Source: Viscum album (Eukaryota > Streptophyta > Magnoliopsida > Santalales > Viscaceae). From it: DNA of 64,000 bases. Numbering within the stretch: position 1 is the stretch's first letter; every line of letters begins with the position of its first letter. The notes beneath the pieces were generated by a model, which worked only from the letters and a program-made list of their open reading frames with translations, searched no databases and had not been told where the DNA came from. The translations under genes were made by a program, and so were the position numbers. Below are positions 1 to 13,157 of the stretch, one piece after another. The stretch spans positions 1,982,460,883 through 1,982,524,882 of the forward strand of contig OY728122.1 in assembly GCA_963277665.1 (NCBI GenBank). The letters run 5' to 3'.

Positions 1-83
1 TTTCTATTAATAAACCTTTCAATTATTAAATAGTTGTCAACCAAGAAAAAATTGAGGGAAATTTTTATTTTAAGGGGGTAGAA
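1..83 (+). mobile_element. 3' end of internal region plus PPT, element Z
   Basis: This is the last part of the internal domain of a + strand LTR retrotransposon whose body lies before the window. It ends in a purine run at 71-83 (TAAGGGGGTAGAA), directly followed by an LTR-type start at 84. The same arrangement occurs at 23350-23362 in TG1, and the sequence upstream of it is also similar there. No coding capacity is seen. Confidence 0.75.
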
Positions 84-1970
84 TATAACATCCCATGAAT
101 TTGTGATTTTTTCAAATTATGTTATCATTTTCAATTTTTTTTATTTCATACAACACTAAAGATAGTTTATTTTATACTAAAGAACTATGTTTGGATTGTG
201 TTATATGCAACACTCAGTTAATCATGATTTATACTCGATATAAACATTTTCTTTCTATACATAGAACATCATGGTTATCATGCATTATATGCAACATTGA
301 CTTTCGTCTATGACTTGCGTAACATGAAAGTTCGAGGATTACTAAACAATAATATATTATTAAAATATGGTTATTTAAAATAATAGGTAAAACCATGACA
401 TCAAATTAGAGTTTATGTATAGTACAAACTAATCTATTAAAATATATTGTTTAAACAATATAATATGAATTTGTAGGTTACCAATTAATTATAAATGAAT
501 ATTAAACTGATTAAATATAAAAGAAAATATCATTACGATCAAAAGGTTGTTTTACCATAATAAATTTAATTTTCATTTATGTCTAGAAATTCACTATGTA
601 AAAAATTTATTTAATATGGAACTAACTTGGAATATGTTACACAAAACATTGACATAGCGTACGACTTGGTGTACATTACACAAAACACTGAGTTTCTATG
701 AAACGTAGTTTTTTTACTTAATTATTTAAATTAGAAAATTATTACCTATTCATTTAATATAGTTATAGTAATTATTAAAATAACATTTTCAAATATTTTT
801 TATAATTTTTTTATATAAATAAAACATATTTATTTGAAAGATATGATTTTTGGTAAAGTCATTTTATATTAAAAATATCATTTTATTGAATCAACCAATT
901 AAAGTAAAAAATTAATGTTAGAAACATTTAAAAATTTAATTTTCTAAAATAAACTTCATTATTGAATTCAAAAAGTCAAAATTATCCTTGGATGAATTTT
1001 TGGGACTTTTATGAGAAAATGCATTTTGAATGAATACTAAAATACAACTTTTTAGTTAAAAAATAACTTTTTTAAATTAATTATTAATGGTAAATGATAT
1101 TATAAATTTATTTTAAGGTGAAATTAGATAAATATTACATCTATTAATACAATTTAATTAATTATAATCAATATAAATTTGAAATTTAATACAAAATCAT
1201 AAAAAAACTTTTGGACATTTTTCTACTTTTAAAACACATTATTTCGTCCCTTCTACAGGATTAGCATTAATCTTAATTTTCACAATTCAATGAATGGAAT
1301 TTAAAAAAACCTAAATAAACCATTTGAATTAGTATAATATTTATAGTCTAATAATACCAACATAATTGTTGACCAAAATCTTCGTAATAGTGATTAAAAT
1401 TAATCACATAGATTAAGGTCAAATTAAGCTTAATTAAGGACTAATCCTCAAAAATTAACATCCCAAATTACCTATAAAATTTTAAAAACCCATTTTATGT
1501 ACATATTTCTTCCACACACCCTCCATTATTGATTTAGGTTTCTTATTTATGACATTTGTTAGATAATCACATGGGAACGCCAAACTTGTTTTCAAAAATT
1601 CCAACTGAGTCCTTTTCCTTCCCCAAAAATGGCCACCACCTCTTACTCTTCTTGACACCTACCAAACTCTTAATATCAGAAAATAACTTTCAAATAAACT
1701 TCCTAAAATTCATTACTTTCTCCTAGAATCACTACCTAGTTTATAAGTCAATCCAGGGAAGCCTTTTGGCACAAACCACAAGGAGTAACCCAATAAAGTG
1801 GTGACATCTTCTCACAAGTATTTTCTTTTATTTTCCATCTGCACCCCATAAGACTCATTTTATTATATGATTATATAACAATAAAATTATCCTCAATATA
1901 CTATGATGTTTTTATAATTTATTTTGACCTATACTTACACACACCTCGTTCTAATGTGTAACAGACATAT

Positions 1971-2400
1971 TGTTTCTGTGTACAGGGAACTATTGCCTCA
2001 CGAAACTATGATTGTTCATTTTTCCTTTACCACCTATCATGGTCGAAATTATGATAGAAAATATGTTCATATATGATAAATATTATATTTATAATGTCTT
2101 TATTATTCTATAATATTAATTTGGAACATACCTTTATGCTTTCCATCTTATGAAAATATAATAATTTCGTTTGACGAAGTGTGGACTACTGCCCCCTCAA
2201 AGTGAGATGATTCATTAATACCCTACATGGATTTTATTAAGGATTGTTTTAATTAATATATATGATATACATGATATCATAAATCTAATATAACTATGAT
2301 ACATATATACACATATATTTCATTTACTTTCTTTCTCTTAATATTACAATTAAACAGAAATAGCGTTCTTGTGTACGTACAACCTACTGTATCCATGAAC
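1971..2400 (+). repeat. hairpin-unit array in Z LTR
   Basis: Three diverged units begin near 1971, 2167 and 2364, roughly 195 bases apart. The first has GTTTC/GAAAC arms with GTG/CAC inside them (1972-2006). The second has a GTTTGACG and CTCAAAG pairing. The third has GTTCTTG facing CATGAAC. They match, in the same order, the units in the LTRs of element A read on the minus strand. No function is known; the position suggests the transcribed leader. Confidence 0.6.
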
Positions 2401-3944
2401 TGTGTATTATGATTCAACATATATATTATATATATTATTATAATAAAAATATAACTTATATAAATTATATTTATATCATGTTTTACATTTTTTAATTATG
2501 ATATAATTATAAGGAACAACAATATAAAAAATTTAGACACATATGAAAAATAAAGCGAATATTACCCGAAGAGAATCCATAACATAGGATAGTTAACAAG
2601 AGGGTAATAAAAGGTCATAATCATAACATATTGTATTATATATAATAATATTTCTCTATAAAATATTTATAATAAATTTATATTTATTATATAGGTCTTT
2701 TGAATGTGTATGATGAGAGTCAATACACAAGTTATGGGGATTTATTCTCACTTTTTATTTTAATGAGTTACTTGCTATGTTAGACATTATTTCCTTTTAT
2801 TTTGTGTATAGGAAAACCATGATTGAATTATATTTATATTGTACTTAAATATATTGGTATTAACATATAAATTTAATAAACTTTATTTCATCAGGTTTAA
2901 GTTTAAAAATTTACCAAATCGGTAAAAAAATGTTTTGTCTCAAATTGCCTTCTTTGAGACTCATGTATTGTTATTCACATAAAATCTTTTTTCAGGTGTA
3001 TATACTTCAATGTTATATCATGAATATTTTTATTTTAATGATATTTTAATCTCCTTTTAATTTACTTTTACTACATGACAAGTATTTTCCCAATTAACAT
3101 AGTGGTAAGAGTTTATTGAAACAATCTCATCGCTGTTCGAGAATGTCAATTACTATGCATCACTGATTAAATCTTATCATCCATATATCAAGAAAACTCA
3201 TGAGTTTCCTTAACCAATATTTATTCTTGATATAAGAATGTTTTAGTACCACTTTTTTCACTCTTATTTACTTATGATAATATTTTTATGTAAAATCTTA
3301 CCTTCACTCACTTCAGTCAGAAATCTGTTTTATTCAAAAACCATAATTTCAAAATTGTTTTCAATTTTTTTAAAAGATCCTTGAAAATAATTTCCAAGTA
3401 AAAATTATTTTGAAAAATATTTATTGTTTTAGATATTACTTTATAATATTTCAAATATATATTGAAATAAAAAGGTTTTAAGAAGGTTTTATGTCATAAA
3501 AATAAATATTTCCAAGAAAGGATATTTTCCTTATGAAATGATTTTAAATGATCATTAAAAATTATTTCTCATCTATGATAACATCTATTTCTGTTAATAA
3601 TTCATTAATGGGGAATTAATTAAATTATTGCATTCATATTCTTTATCTTAATGGATTATTTTTTGATGTCATTATGTTTGTGGAACTCATTTCATATTCA
3701 TGAGTTATATTCTTTTGAAACCCGCTTCTTTTCACAAATTATGTTAATAATGAAATGATTATGAAAATATTCTATTTCCATATGTTATAATATGATTACA
3801 TGTTTATAATACCCATTTTAACTCATGGGTTATGATATTATTATTTATGATCTTGTGGAGAATATATGTATGATTTCATTATGAGATGAATGGGGCCTAT
3901 ATCTCCCTCCAATGAATTGGGAAAGATTTATTTCTCTTCATATA

Positions 3945-4235
3945 GACTAATATGGTCTTGGGAATGATCCTTGGCTTATAATATGGACATGAGAGTGAAA
4001 CATGAATACAAATATGCTATGAGTAGTGACCTCATGCTACTAAGATGGCCATGAGGGTGATCCTTGACTACCAAGATGGTATGAGGAGTCAACTCATGAT
4101 ATTAAGATGGCCATATGAGTGAACTATGACTACCAAGATGGTATGAGGAGTGAACAATTATTACTAAGAATTCCATGGGAGTGAACCGTGAAAAGAAAAA
4201 TGGAACGGGTAGTGAACCCATACTACCAATATGTT
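3945..4235 (+). repeat. ~62-base tandem repeat in Z LTR
   Basis: About four imperfect copies of a unit are present. CTACCAAGATGGTATGAGGAG occurs at about 4068 and 4130, and TAAGATGGCCAT at about 4041 and 4103, so the period is 62. The unit resembles a single-copy stretch in the TG1 LTR near 20660 (CTAAGATAGTCTTGG), so it expanded locally within this LTR. Confidence 0.75.
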
Positions 4236-4509
4236 CTTTTCATCTATGCCTTGGAAACTATGGAAATCATATTATATTCTTATGTGTATGCAACAATTGC
4301 ATGTTTTATTACTATTTTATTATTTCATTGATTATGTTATTCTTCCTTATGACTCATGTATTTTGAAAATCCATTATTTATTACATGATTCATGATTATG
4401 ATCTTTTATATTTAGGGTATGATCTTATATTTTCATGGTCATGTACTAATACTCATACTCTCATGATCATGCTTAAATACCTCCATTTTTTTACCCATAC
4501 TAAGCATTG

Positions 4510-5004
4510 GAGATTAACCATTTCTTATGTTTCCTTTTCCCATGTTATGAAGAAAGGTTTTAGGTAGAAGTACTATAAGTGTACATCATCATAGAATATG
4601 ATTAAGATCATTCGCCAGGATAGAAGATTTTGTTTTCATCATTCCAACGACACCAAACTATTACTATGCTTCGGAATGTATATTTTTAATGTACTGAATA
4701 TAGATATAAATTGATGTAATATCCATGTATGTTAACTATTTGTCACTATAACCTGATATCACCCTTTATTATGTTTCCTTTCCCTAGGTTATGAAGAAAT
4801 GTGTTATGTGTGACATGTCTAAGATGAGTTCTATTTAGGATGATAATAGTGGGAGATGATGTAGTGTACCAATGAACCAGATGTTTGTGTTTCCAAGATT
4901 CCAAGTACACTATAATTTTACATTCTTAATGCTTGTGTTTTTGTAATGTAATATATATTCAAGAACAATTATGTAATATATATGTATGATATGCGTGGGT
5001 TTCA
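4510..5004 (+). repeat. duplicated LTR end of Z
   Basis: The terminal ~240 bases of the LTR occur twice, at about 4510-4751 and 4765-5004. Each copy has a TTATG-TTTCC-TTTCCC tract, then a GTTATGAAGAAA block, then a GTAATAT-ATGTATG block. The first copy is followed by a sequence resembling a decayed primer binding site (CCTGATATC, 4752-4760). This is either a tandem duplication of the LTR end or a recombination product. Confidence 0.5.
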
Positions 5005-5519
5005 AAATATTCATTAATTTATACCATAAAATAGTAATACAATAAAAACAACCCTAAAAAATGTTATCACATCCAAACCAATCCCTATGGATTATAGCTG
5101 CACTACACCACCATCAGAGAAGCCTCCCAGAATGTAAAAAGGTTGTTGACTAGATGTGGCGGTATATGGAGGTACCATGGGGAGGATATACACACAAAAT
5201 CAATGTTTGAAACTATAATAAACTAATGAATCATAATACACATCCATCCCAATAGATTATGAAAAAAATATACTCAAAATGCTAACCTAAAAATAAACAC
5301 TATAAAAAAGGATAAAAATCATAGCGCCCAATAGGTTGATCACATATACAAGGAAAATAATGGAATAACAATAAAATAAATTAAACTATTGTAACTCTAA
5401 GAAAATACTCATAAAAAGATCCATGCACTCATCTGAGTTATCCCTATTGATCAATCATGGGCCCCTTCCCAACTTGTCCCAGAAAAAAAAGTGACTGAAT
5501 ACTCGGGTACACAATTAGA

Positions 5520-5906
5520 TTAGACACCCAAGCAGGCTATGAGTATATAACTCAATAGGGAACCACCATGTTTGTTCGTTAATAAAATTTCATGGACATA
5601 ATATGTGAATGTGATATGATCAGAATAAATATACAACCAATGAAAATAAATTAAACAACTTAAATTACATACTTCATCATGTTGTTGGAATGTCTCATTG
5701 TATATCATTTGAACCATGAAAACCATTTCATCAAAATCCAACAATTTTTTATACTTAGGTATGTGATCCTGATCGATCATTACTTCTTTAGAAAAAGTTG
5801 TGGTTCTATGAGAAAAACATATTGATTGTGCTAATTTAGTAATATTGGGTATCCAATTCCAAAGTATGCCCAAAAATATCATCATGAATATGGTGACCCA
5901 TACCAA
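5520..5906 (-). CDS. unrecognised open frame, 128 codons (doubtful)
   Basis: This is the longest continuous frame in the 5-8 kb interval. It begins MVWVTIFMMIFLG, a hydrophobic stretch, and has a more polar middle with acidic and lysine residues (KEVMIDQDHIPKYKK). I do not recognise a family. Upstream on the same strand, frames interrupted by stops contain the related peptides EDMIEDSIHMD and LEDIVGDTMYIEH. This hints at a decayed repetitive coding sequence rather than a single gene, but a chance frame in AT-rich DNA is just as likely. No promoter or neighbour supports expression. Confidence 0.15.
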   Translation of the reverse strand: MVWVTIFMMIFLGILWNWIPNITKLAQSICFSHRTTTFSKEVMIDQDHIPKYKKLLDFDEMVFMVQMIYNETFQQHDEVCNLSCLIYFHWLYIYSDHITFTYYVHEILLTNKHGGSLLSYILIACLGV

Positions 5907-5924
5907 AAAATTCCAAACATCTGA

Positions 5925-6170
5925 GCTCTATATCAATGATATATCCAACCCTGATATCCATGTGAATAGAATCTTCAATCATATCCTCACGAATATTTAT
6001 AAGGAACAAGGACAATCCAAACATATGATCTCTAAGTCCATGTAAACTCTAATTTTATGCTCTATGTACATAGTGTCTCCAACAATATCCTCAAGAATCC
6101 CATGAGGAATCCCATGATATTCCTATCATCTGAGTTCTGAAACCCTAGTTTCACTATCACTGAGCTCAAA
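5925..6170 (-). repeat. imperfect ~130-base tandem duplication
   Basis: Two blocks, about 5925-6043 and 6044-6170, both contain a TCAATCATATCCTCACGAA / CCAACAATATCCTCAAGAA core flanked by related sequence. In translation on the minus strand both give an acidic E-D-I/M-x-x-D peptide followed by an I/M-rich stretch. The origin is unknown. Confidence 0.35.
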
Positions 6171-7659
6171 TTCATGGGATGTTCAATCCGTAATTTGGTT
6201 CTAAATCAATTACATCCCCCCACTAAATATCCTTTTAAAAATCCATGTCACCCCCAAAAGTATCACATCTTCCCCTATGGTGTATAAAAAAGAATGATTA
6301 AATTATAATGGGATCTGTGTTGTATGGTGATATCCAACTATCAATATCAATATCCCATCACACTCATTTGGGGTCAGTTTGTTAACGAGAAATCAACACG
6401 GGTTCCCTATATCAATACATAATTAGAGTAATCCATATAGATATATTTGGCCTAAAATATTATTTGAGTTTAAAACCTGGTAATTTTATGAAATTCCATC
6501 CATTGACATCTTTATAATTATTATATGGAATCAAAATTATTGAGATAATACCTCATAGTAATGAAAAAAATTATAAATACCAAGGCCCACCCCCAATATC
6601 ATAGGTCAACATTGGGTGGTTCACTCACTCTTTTAAAGCCCACTCAACCAAATATCTTTCTAAATAGTCTATGAATGTCTAAATGGAACCCACACCACAA
6701 ACTAGGATTGTCTATCACCTGTCTTGACACACCCTCTCTTAGAGGTGTCCTCATACCTTAGTATCCTCTTGGTCTAGAACTCATCCATCAGCGACTGAAG
6801 TTTCAATAAAGAGAAAAAGGTATTTTGTGGCCATGGAACATTACTCATTTCATTAACGAAATCTAAATAATTTCAAAAATATTAATTTTATTTCCATTTA
6901 AAATAAAATAACCAAACAATTCAATTTTTGTTAAAAAAGACCATTTTCAAAAAACTGGTTTGTACCCTTAATTATTTAACTTTGTATCACATAGATCCTA
7001 AAAGATGAAACAATTTCATTAATAAGGAACTTAGATCCACCTACTAATTTTTTTGTTCCTTTCCATTTTTACATGACAAAAACTCTTTTCTAGCCACGCC
7101 CAAGATCAACTATACACCGCCAACCCACACGAGGCCCTAAATCAAGCAAAAAAATTGTTTATTAATTATACTAACATTATAATTAATTAAATATTTATAT
7201 TTTATTATTTTTAATTTATGAAAATTTTAATAAGAACACAAAACTCACCAAAAAGCCTCATTATCTTTGAACTATGATCAACAACATAAAATCACTATGT
7301 CCTGTATTAAAATTCAATACAGTTAAAATACCTAATATTCAATGATGAAATAGTTATCAATTTGAAATAAATGTTATAAATTAAAATAAATAATTATTGA
7401 TGGGAATCAATTTTTTTTGAAATGATGAATGAAAATAAAAAGATTTTTTCTAAAGATATTTGCAATCTAGGATGCGTGAAATCCCCATCCAAATTAGTTA
7501 GTTACAACATGATATCATGGAATTGGAACTGAATATGAAAGTAAAAAAACCTGAATTAGTGAATAATGAAAAATAAAGGGTCCATAAACATGAAAAAGGT
7601 TACATATACCAAGAAAAGCCAACGGGATTTAAGGAAAAATAAATTTTGTATGATAGAAG

Positions 7660-7893
7660 TTAAATGGATACCTCAAAAGCCTTAGATTGCCGAAATAACA
7701 CAGGGAATATAGAATAAAATAATTGAGGGGGTTTTGGGTCTAGTCCCCTATTTTGAACCAACAAAAAAACATCCTTGGGATCATTGATTTTGGGAAATAT
7801 TTTTTTCAACACATGAATTTTTGATCCATCACCCCAAAACAAATTACCTCGATATGTCATAACATGATAGTTAGTTCCACACTGTAAATTCAT
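7660..7893 (-). pseudogene. possible LINE C-terminal fragment
   Basis: A 77-codon minus-strand frame contains NLFWGDGSKIHVL, then PKINDPKDVFLLVQN. Plant L1-type LINE proteins carry an F-L-W-G-G, K-I-H-W-V, P-K, G-G-L-G series downstream of the reverse transcriptase, and this stretch resembles it loosely. The GGLG block is not preserved. The resemblance is weak, and the frame has no continuation in either direction. Confidence 0.22.
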
Positions 7894-8599
7894 CCATATG
7901 TATCATGATACCTTCAATTCTTTCCTTATCCACCCAAGCTTGCTTCCTAACAACTCCAAAACCTATAATGACATTTTACTCAATTGAAAACATCCTTATG
8001 AGTCATTCAATATCTCATATATTGATCCTGATCTCCAATTCTCCAAAGGAACCACCCCCTAATTGAAAAATTCAAAAACTCCTTAAATTCAAGAAGCCAT
8101 ATGGACATGGAGTATTATAAAATAATGGTAAAATTGGTCAAAGGGGGATATCGAAGTACTTATTTCATTAAAAAGTAGTAGAAGATAAAAAACCAACATG
8201 GAAATTACGTTGCATAATAATGGAAGTGAATTCTTATATGATGGATATGACTGTAAAATAAAAAGTTTTTTTATTCTTTTAAATATATCTTCAAAAAAAC
8301 ATAAATAGTAAAGTTATGGATCATGATTGATGTTATAAAAATATTAACATATGAATCTAATAATATGATTATCTTTAAATTTTATAACTATGAAATTTTT
8401 ATGGTATTTTTTTAATAAAATACTTATATTTCCATGGCCCATATGGGTTTTCTAATTTTATTATGTAACTTTTGATAGGTTATTTACATACAACTCTTTA
8501 AATTGATTCTAGATATATTTTTTAAATTATATTCCACCAAATGTAATCAAATCACGATAATTTAATTTTCTTTATAAATTTTAATTTTATTAACTCTAT

Positions 8600-9300
8600 T
8601 GAAATGTATAGACATATTTTTATCCTAGTCATTGTATATAAAATACTGAGAAATATTATGGACAATATAATTTCCATGTTCATTGGTTTAGAAAATTTGT
8701 ATGACCAGTTGGTTTTTTATTATAATTATTACGAATTTATTTATTACTAATTATATATATATATATATATTCTTGAAGAATTTAATTCGAATGATAATAA
8801 TGTTGCTAAATTGGATGTCATGAAATCATTTGATACTATTGATTTGGATATTATGTTTTATGTATATCAAGTATTTTGAAATAATGATTTCATTTCATGT
8901 TTTATCAATATCATTTTGACGTATTTAAGGATTTATATTTTAATTATAATAACTGTTGATGAGTTTCTATTCAACATTTTTGTTGTCAACATGGATATCA
9001 TTTATCTACATTTCTATATAGTGTCATAGGGGATTACCTCATAATAGTCATTCTATGCCACATAAAGAAAGTATTTATCTATCATATTTAATATTATAGG
9101 TTATTTAAATCTTATTCAAAAATTATATGTGGATAATATCATCTTAGTCATCCAAGGAAACATTAGGAATAATCAATCTATAAAGGATATCATGGATCTC
9201 TGTACAGAAATTTCATGTTAATCCATTAACGAGTATAAATCTTCAATTTTAAATTATAATTATTTCCCTAGTCATCGAAAGATACTTTTCATCACACACA
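8600..9300 (+). pseudogene. LINE (L1-type) reverse transcriptase, decayed
   Basis: Translation with frame changes gives recognisable non-LTR RT blocks in order. The first is VYKILRNIMDNIIS (family: K-I-x-x-x-x-L-x-N-R-L), near 8630. The second is AKLDVMKSFDTID (family: L-K-L-D-x-x-K-A-F-D), near 8810. The third is KLYVDNIILV, near 9125, where plant L1 proteins have L-x-Y-A-D-D; here the second catalytic Asp is Asn. The last is NEYKSSIL, matching the following x-N-x-x-K-S. Stops and frameshifts make it non-functional. An (AT) run at 8751-8770 interrupts it. Ends are not determined; it may extend to about 11100, where weak RNase H-like peptides occur. Confidence 0.55.
8751..8770. repeat. AT dinucleotide microsatellite
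   Basis: An uninterrupted (TA)n run of about 20 bases lies inside the LINE fragment. Confidence 0.9.
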
Positions 9301-12089
9301 TAAACATAATTGAGTAAATATTACCTTCAAAATATTTATGATTTCCATTATTTTTGGGTTAGTTCGGAGTCTCTTAAATTAATGAAGTTTTTTACAAAAT
9401 TAATGAAAAATTATTCCTATAAAATTGTAAATCTATATAAATTTATAGAATATGTTCCCTCTTAAAAGTAGTCAATTTTAGAAAATTTACTTACTTATTT
9501 ATGCTTTATAATTATTATTTTTTTCTAATAAAGAGAATTGTTCAATGTCTAATTAATATAATGTGTATCAAGAATTTATTTTAATGTAAATTATTATCTC
9601 ATTCATAAATCATGTCTTCTAAATCATTTCAGGATGGGGGTAATGTGTATGATGAATCTAAAATAGTTCAATCAATAATTTAAAGATCATTTCATCTACA
9701 GGATATCATCATCTCATGATGATGAAAATATCTTCCTTGTAATGATGTTATTAATAAGTCCAATGTATGGTAGGATACATTATATGGGATCATCAATCTA
9801 GACTTTTTTAAATAAATCTTACCCTATAATTAAGATTCAATGTAGATTCCCCATTTTTTAAACATTGATCAATAATTTTTTCATGAAATTTTTTTGGGTA
9901 CTCAATTTGAAAACTATGATCAAGTGGGGTAACTAAATGATCATATTATAATCATATAGATAATTATTACCCCTCTAAATGATTTTACTTATTCTATTAT
10001 TTTTGATGATCTATGGGTATAATTTTATCCCTAAAAATGAATTAATCAATTTGTATCCTAATATACATAGAACACTTATTTGTAAACGTTATTTTTTTTT
10101 CTATTTTTTATATCCATATTAAAATTTCAAAATATATATGTCGATTTTTTTATCCTAGATTTCACCTGAAAATGATGATTTTTTCTAGAGAAATACCTAT
10201 ATAAGGATACCTATATATCATTTTCTTATGAAATCTGTCATTCCCATATTCTCCATATATATCTTCTATAATGAATATTCGGAAAACCATAATAATTTAT
10301 TCCGTTAATATGGCTATATTAAATCCCAAAATTAATTTATTTGTAATGATTTTTTATGTTATAAATTTTCATGTTGAACAGATTTCTAAAATCTTCTAGG
10401 GTGGTTTTATCCTGGTCGTATCTGCAAAAATAAGGAATCTCATTAAATATGTTGTTGTGGAATTATTTGATATCAATGGGTGGAATAGGAAAAATGACAT
10501 ATTCATCAACAGTGATATTAACTTATAGAAATCCATGTGTATGATTTTTATAGCTCTAAATTATATAAACACATTTTAATCATAGTAGGGGAAAAAAATG
10601 AAAACTACGATATATCTATTTTTCAATATTTTTAATTCAAGGAAATTTTAATGCATTCGATTTATATATACATATTATATAAAAGCATTCAATTTTATGG
10701 AGGATTAAAATCAATATGGATGAATCTTAAAAATAATTCCCTTGAACAACTGGGAGTAGGGGAAATTTTCATGACTTCATAGGTGAAATAATGGCATTGT
10801 CAACATAAACAGTAGATTTTCTTTTTCTTATAAGGATAAAATTGATGTCTTTATTCACGCAATCAAAATTTATAGATGTGTTTGTTGAAATGGAATCCAC
10901 CTATAATATTAATTATATGAGGGGTATGTTTGCAGAATTTTTATAGAGATTAGATGCTACATATAAGTAATTAATTCATTAATTTAATCACATTTATTTT
11001 ATTTTTTATTTAGTTTGTAGAGAATATAAAGTGGATACTAATTTACATTCATATTTTGGAGTTGGTGTAGATTTTATTATCAGGCCTAATGATTTTCCAT
11101 TATAAATTTAGGATCTTTGGATTCTAAATATTTGAAAAACTCTGTATTTGAATTTAAAAAAAACTAAATTCCTTAAAGCATTTCCTTTAATTTTATCCCT
11201 TTACAATTAATTATTATTATTTTTTAATGTATACAATTTAATTATTATTGAAAAGAAATAATGCCTCTGACTGGATAATGATTACAGAAAATTAAATTCC
11301 CTATTTATTTATTTTTTCTAATGGAACAATATAAAATGAATTTTTATTTCATTTTCATCAATATATAGGATTTTCTTGAGGGTGAGATTATTTATAAAAT
11401 TAAATAGAGGTATTAATAAGTTAATGAGAATAAATATATAAATTATTATTGGTAAATTAATAATATTTTTCATTTCAATGTAAAAAACATTCGAGAATTA
11501 ATTCCACCTCTCGATTGTGTATTAAATTTAATAAAAAATATCTAATACACTATTATGAAATAATAATAATTTAATATAATGAAACACATTAATATATATG
11601 ATATTTAGAATTTAATAAGATGTTTTAAATGTAATTGATGATTTTTTTTTAAAAATGATTATTCATTATTCACTAAAGGGAGAACATGAATCGATTTTGT
11701 TGATGATATTGATGATTAGGATGAAATGATTAAATATTAATGATAAACATTATATTATAAATTCAACTAAATATATCCTATGTTCTTTTAAAACAAATTT
11801 AAAAGTGGTATTGTGTGTACTTTGAATAAATGAATTTCATGTGGGGAATGAACTTTTGTTAAATGATGTAAATAATGTAATAATATTGATTATTTTAAAT
11901 CAAATAAAAAATCAAACAAGAATGAAATGTCATAAAATTTTGTTAAAGATAAATTTCCTAAAAATGATGTGGGTTAATTATGTAATTTAACCCAATAGAG
12001 TCAGCTGAAATAGAATTAATTTATTTATCTCATTTCCCAATGTTAAATAATTCAATTTATTTGGTTGATTAAATTCAAGTTATTAAAAT
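9301..12089. other. intergenic, possible LINE 3' remains
   Basis: AT-rich sequence with many short homopolymer runs. Peptides such as VCREYKVDTNLHSYFG near 11020 could be remnants of a LINE RNase H tail (family: H-x-x-R-E-x-N-x-x-A-D-x-L-A), but this is speculative. No LTR, tRNA or open gene is seen up to the target duplication at 12090. Confidence 0.4.
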
Positions 12090-12094
12090 AGTTT
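12090..12094. repeat. target site duplication of element A (low-coordinate copy)
   Basis: AGTTT lies directly outside the 3' LTR of element A and matches AGTTT at 32865-32869 outside the 5' LTR. Five bases is the usual length for Ty3/gypsy integrase. Confidence 0.85.
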
Positions 12095-13155
12095 TATAAA
12101 GACTCGGCCTTAAAACATTACATAATCTTGAATTAAATGACTAAATCACATAGAGGATCTTTTCAGTTTTAGAGTTTTAGAGAGTTAGGCCATAACTATT
12201 ACATTACATCTCAAAAATTAAAAAGTAGACACTTCTATTCAGTTTCCATTTTTTCATAAAATAAAAAATCTTGAAGAAAAGATTCTTGTCGAGTTATATG
12301 TTTTAGATATCATGACTTTCCCTTGATCCCATACTTGACACTATTCATCTTTAAGTCCTGTGAAATAATTTTTGTAAATTGGGATGAGCATAAAAAGCTC
12401 AGTAAGGGTTATAAAACAAAGAAAGGAAACATTATTTCATCTGTAAAAACATAACATAATCCTTTAACATACCTCAAGAAATCATAAGATTTATGAATCA
12501 CAAGTAGAAAACATAAATCATAAAGGTAACTTGTGGCATCCATATCATACTTACATAGTATTTATCATAGCTATGTAGGGAGTTACATTTGGAATACCCA
12601 TCATAATATATTCCCCAAATCTCTTAGGAGAAACATTCAAATTAACCTCTGTCACGTTACCCAATTCATTGGAGAGCTATGTCGGGATCCCCCACCCAAG
12701 TTTTATCATGGAACTGCCCGTACACACAAACAATTCCCAAGGACCATAATATAATCATAACACATAACATAAGCATAAAGGAAAGATAACATTCCCAAAT
12801 TTCAATCACAATATATCTTTTCAAGATATTGAACAATATATTTAAATATTAAATCCAAAAATCATTTTCAATACCAAAATATGTAAAAGGGTATATGGTA
12901 TTTTTTCTCCTTTTAAAAACATTGCGGTTTATTAAGGAAGCCAAAGATCAAATAATACTTTTGGTGGTAGAAAAGTCGTCGTCACTGCATACATTGAAAA
13001 CAAACATTCTTTTTGTCATTTAGTAAAACTCTTTGTTGGAAATAATTCCATTTGAATGAAAGTAAAAGTCAAATGGATTTATACACCATATAAAATAAAG
13101 TCATGTATAAAACAATATATGCATCAATTAAAGGAGATTGAGATGAAGTCCCTTA

Positions 13156-13157
13156 CC
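13156..13157 (-). promoter_or_regulatory. candidate splice donor in A 3' LTR
   Basis: On the minus strand the sequence reads CGAG|GTAAGGGACTT, a close match to a plant 5' splice site. The same sequence lies at the same place in the 5' LTR (30301/30302). No clear acceptor was found in element A. Confidence 0.35.

Larger units (their letters stand above)
84..5004 (+). mobile_element. 3' LTR of element Z (Ty3/gypsy type)
   Basis: The LTR starts TATAACATCCC (a mutated TGTAACATCCC) right after a polypurine tract and ends near GGGTTTCA at 5004. It shares blocks in the same order with the other LTRs of the window: the ACACTGAGTTTC-type motif near 690, hairpin units at 1971-2400, the CCTATATCTCCCTCCAATG block near 3896 (also near 20530 in TG1), and a TTTCC-CCAGG-type tract before the end. 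At about 4.9 kb it is longer than the other LTRs because of tandem repeats and a duplicated end. The matching 5' LTR and target duplication lie outside the window. The end is less certain than the start, because a second plausible end lies near 4751. Confidence 0.7.
5005..8599. other. intergenic, no gene recognised
   Basis: This stretch lies between the end of Z and the LINE fragment. It is somewhat richer in G+C near 5080-5180, 6600-6820 and 7080-7150. I see an imperfect repeat at 5925-6170 and unassigned minus-strand frames, but no intact gene, LTR pair or RNA gene. Confidence 0.5.

Noticed and set aside
119..313. 64-codon + frame
   Set aside because: It lies within the first part of the Z LTR, has no family resemblance, and is expected by chance in such DNA.
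4752..4765. Internal region of another element starting after a Z LTR end at 4751
   Set aside because: The sequence after it repeats the LTR end again and terminates in GGGTTTCA at 5004, so a duplication within the LTR is simpler.
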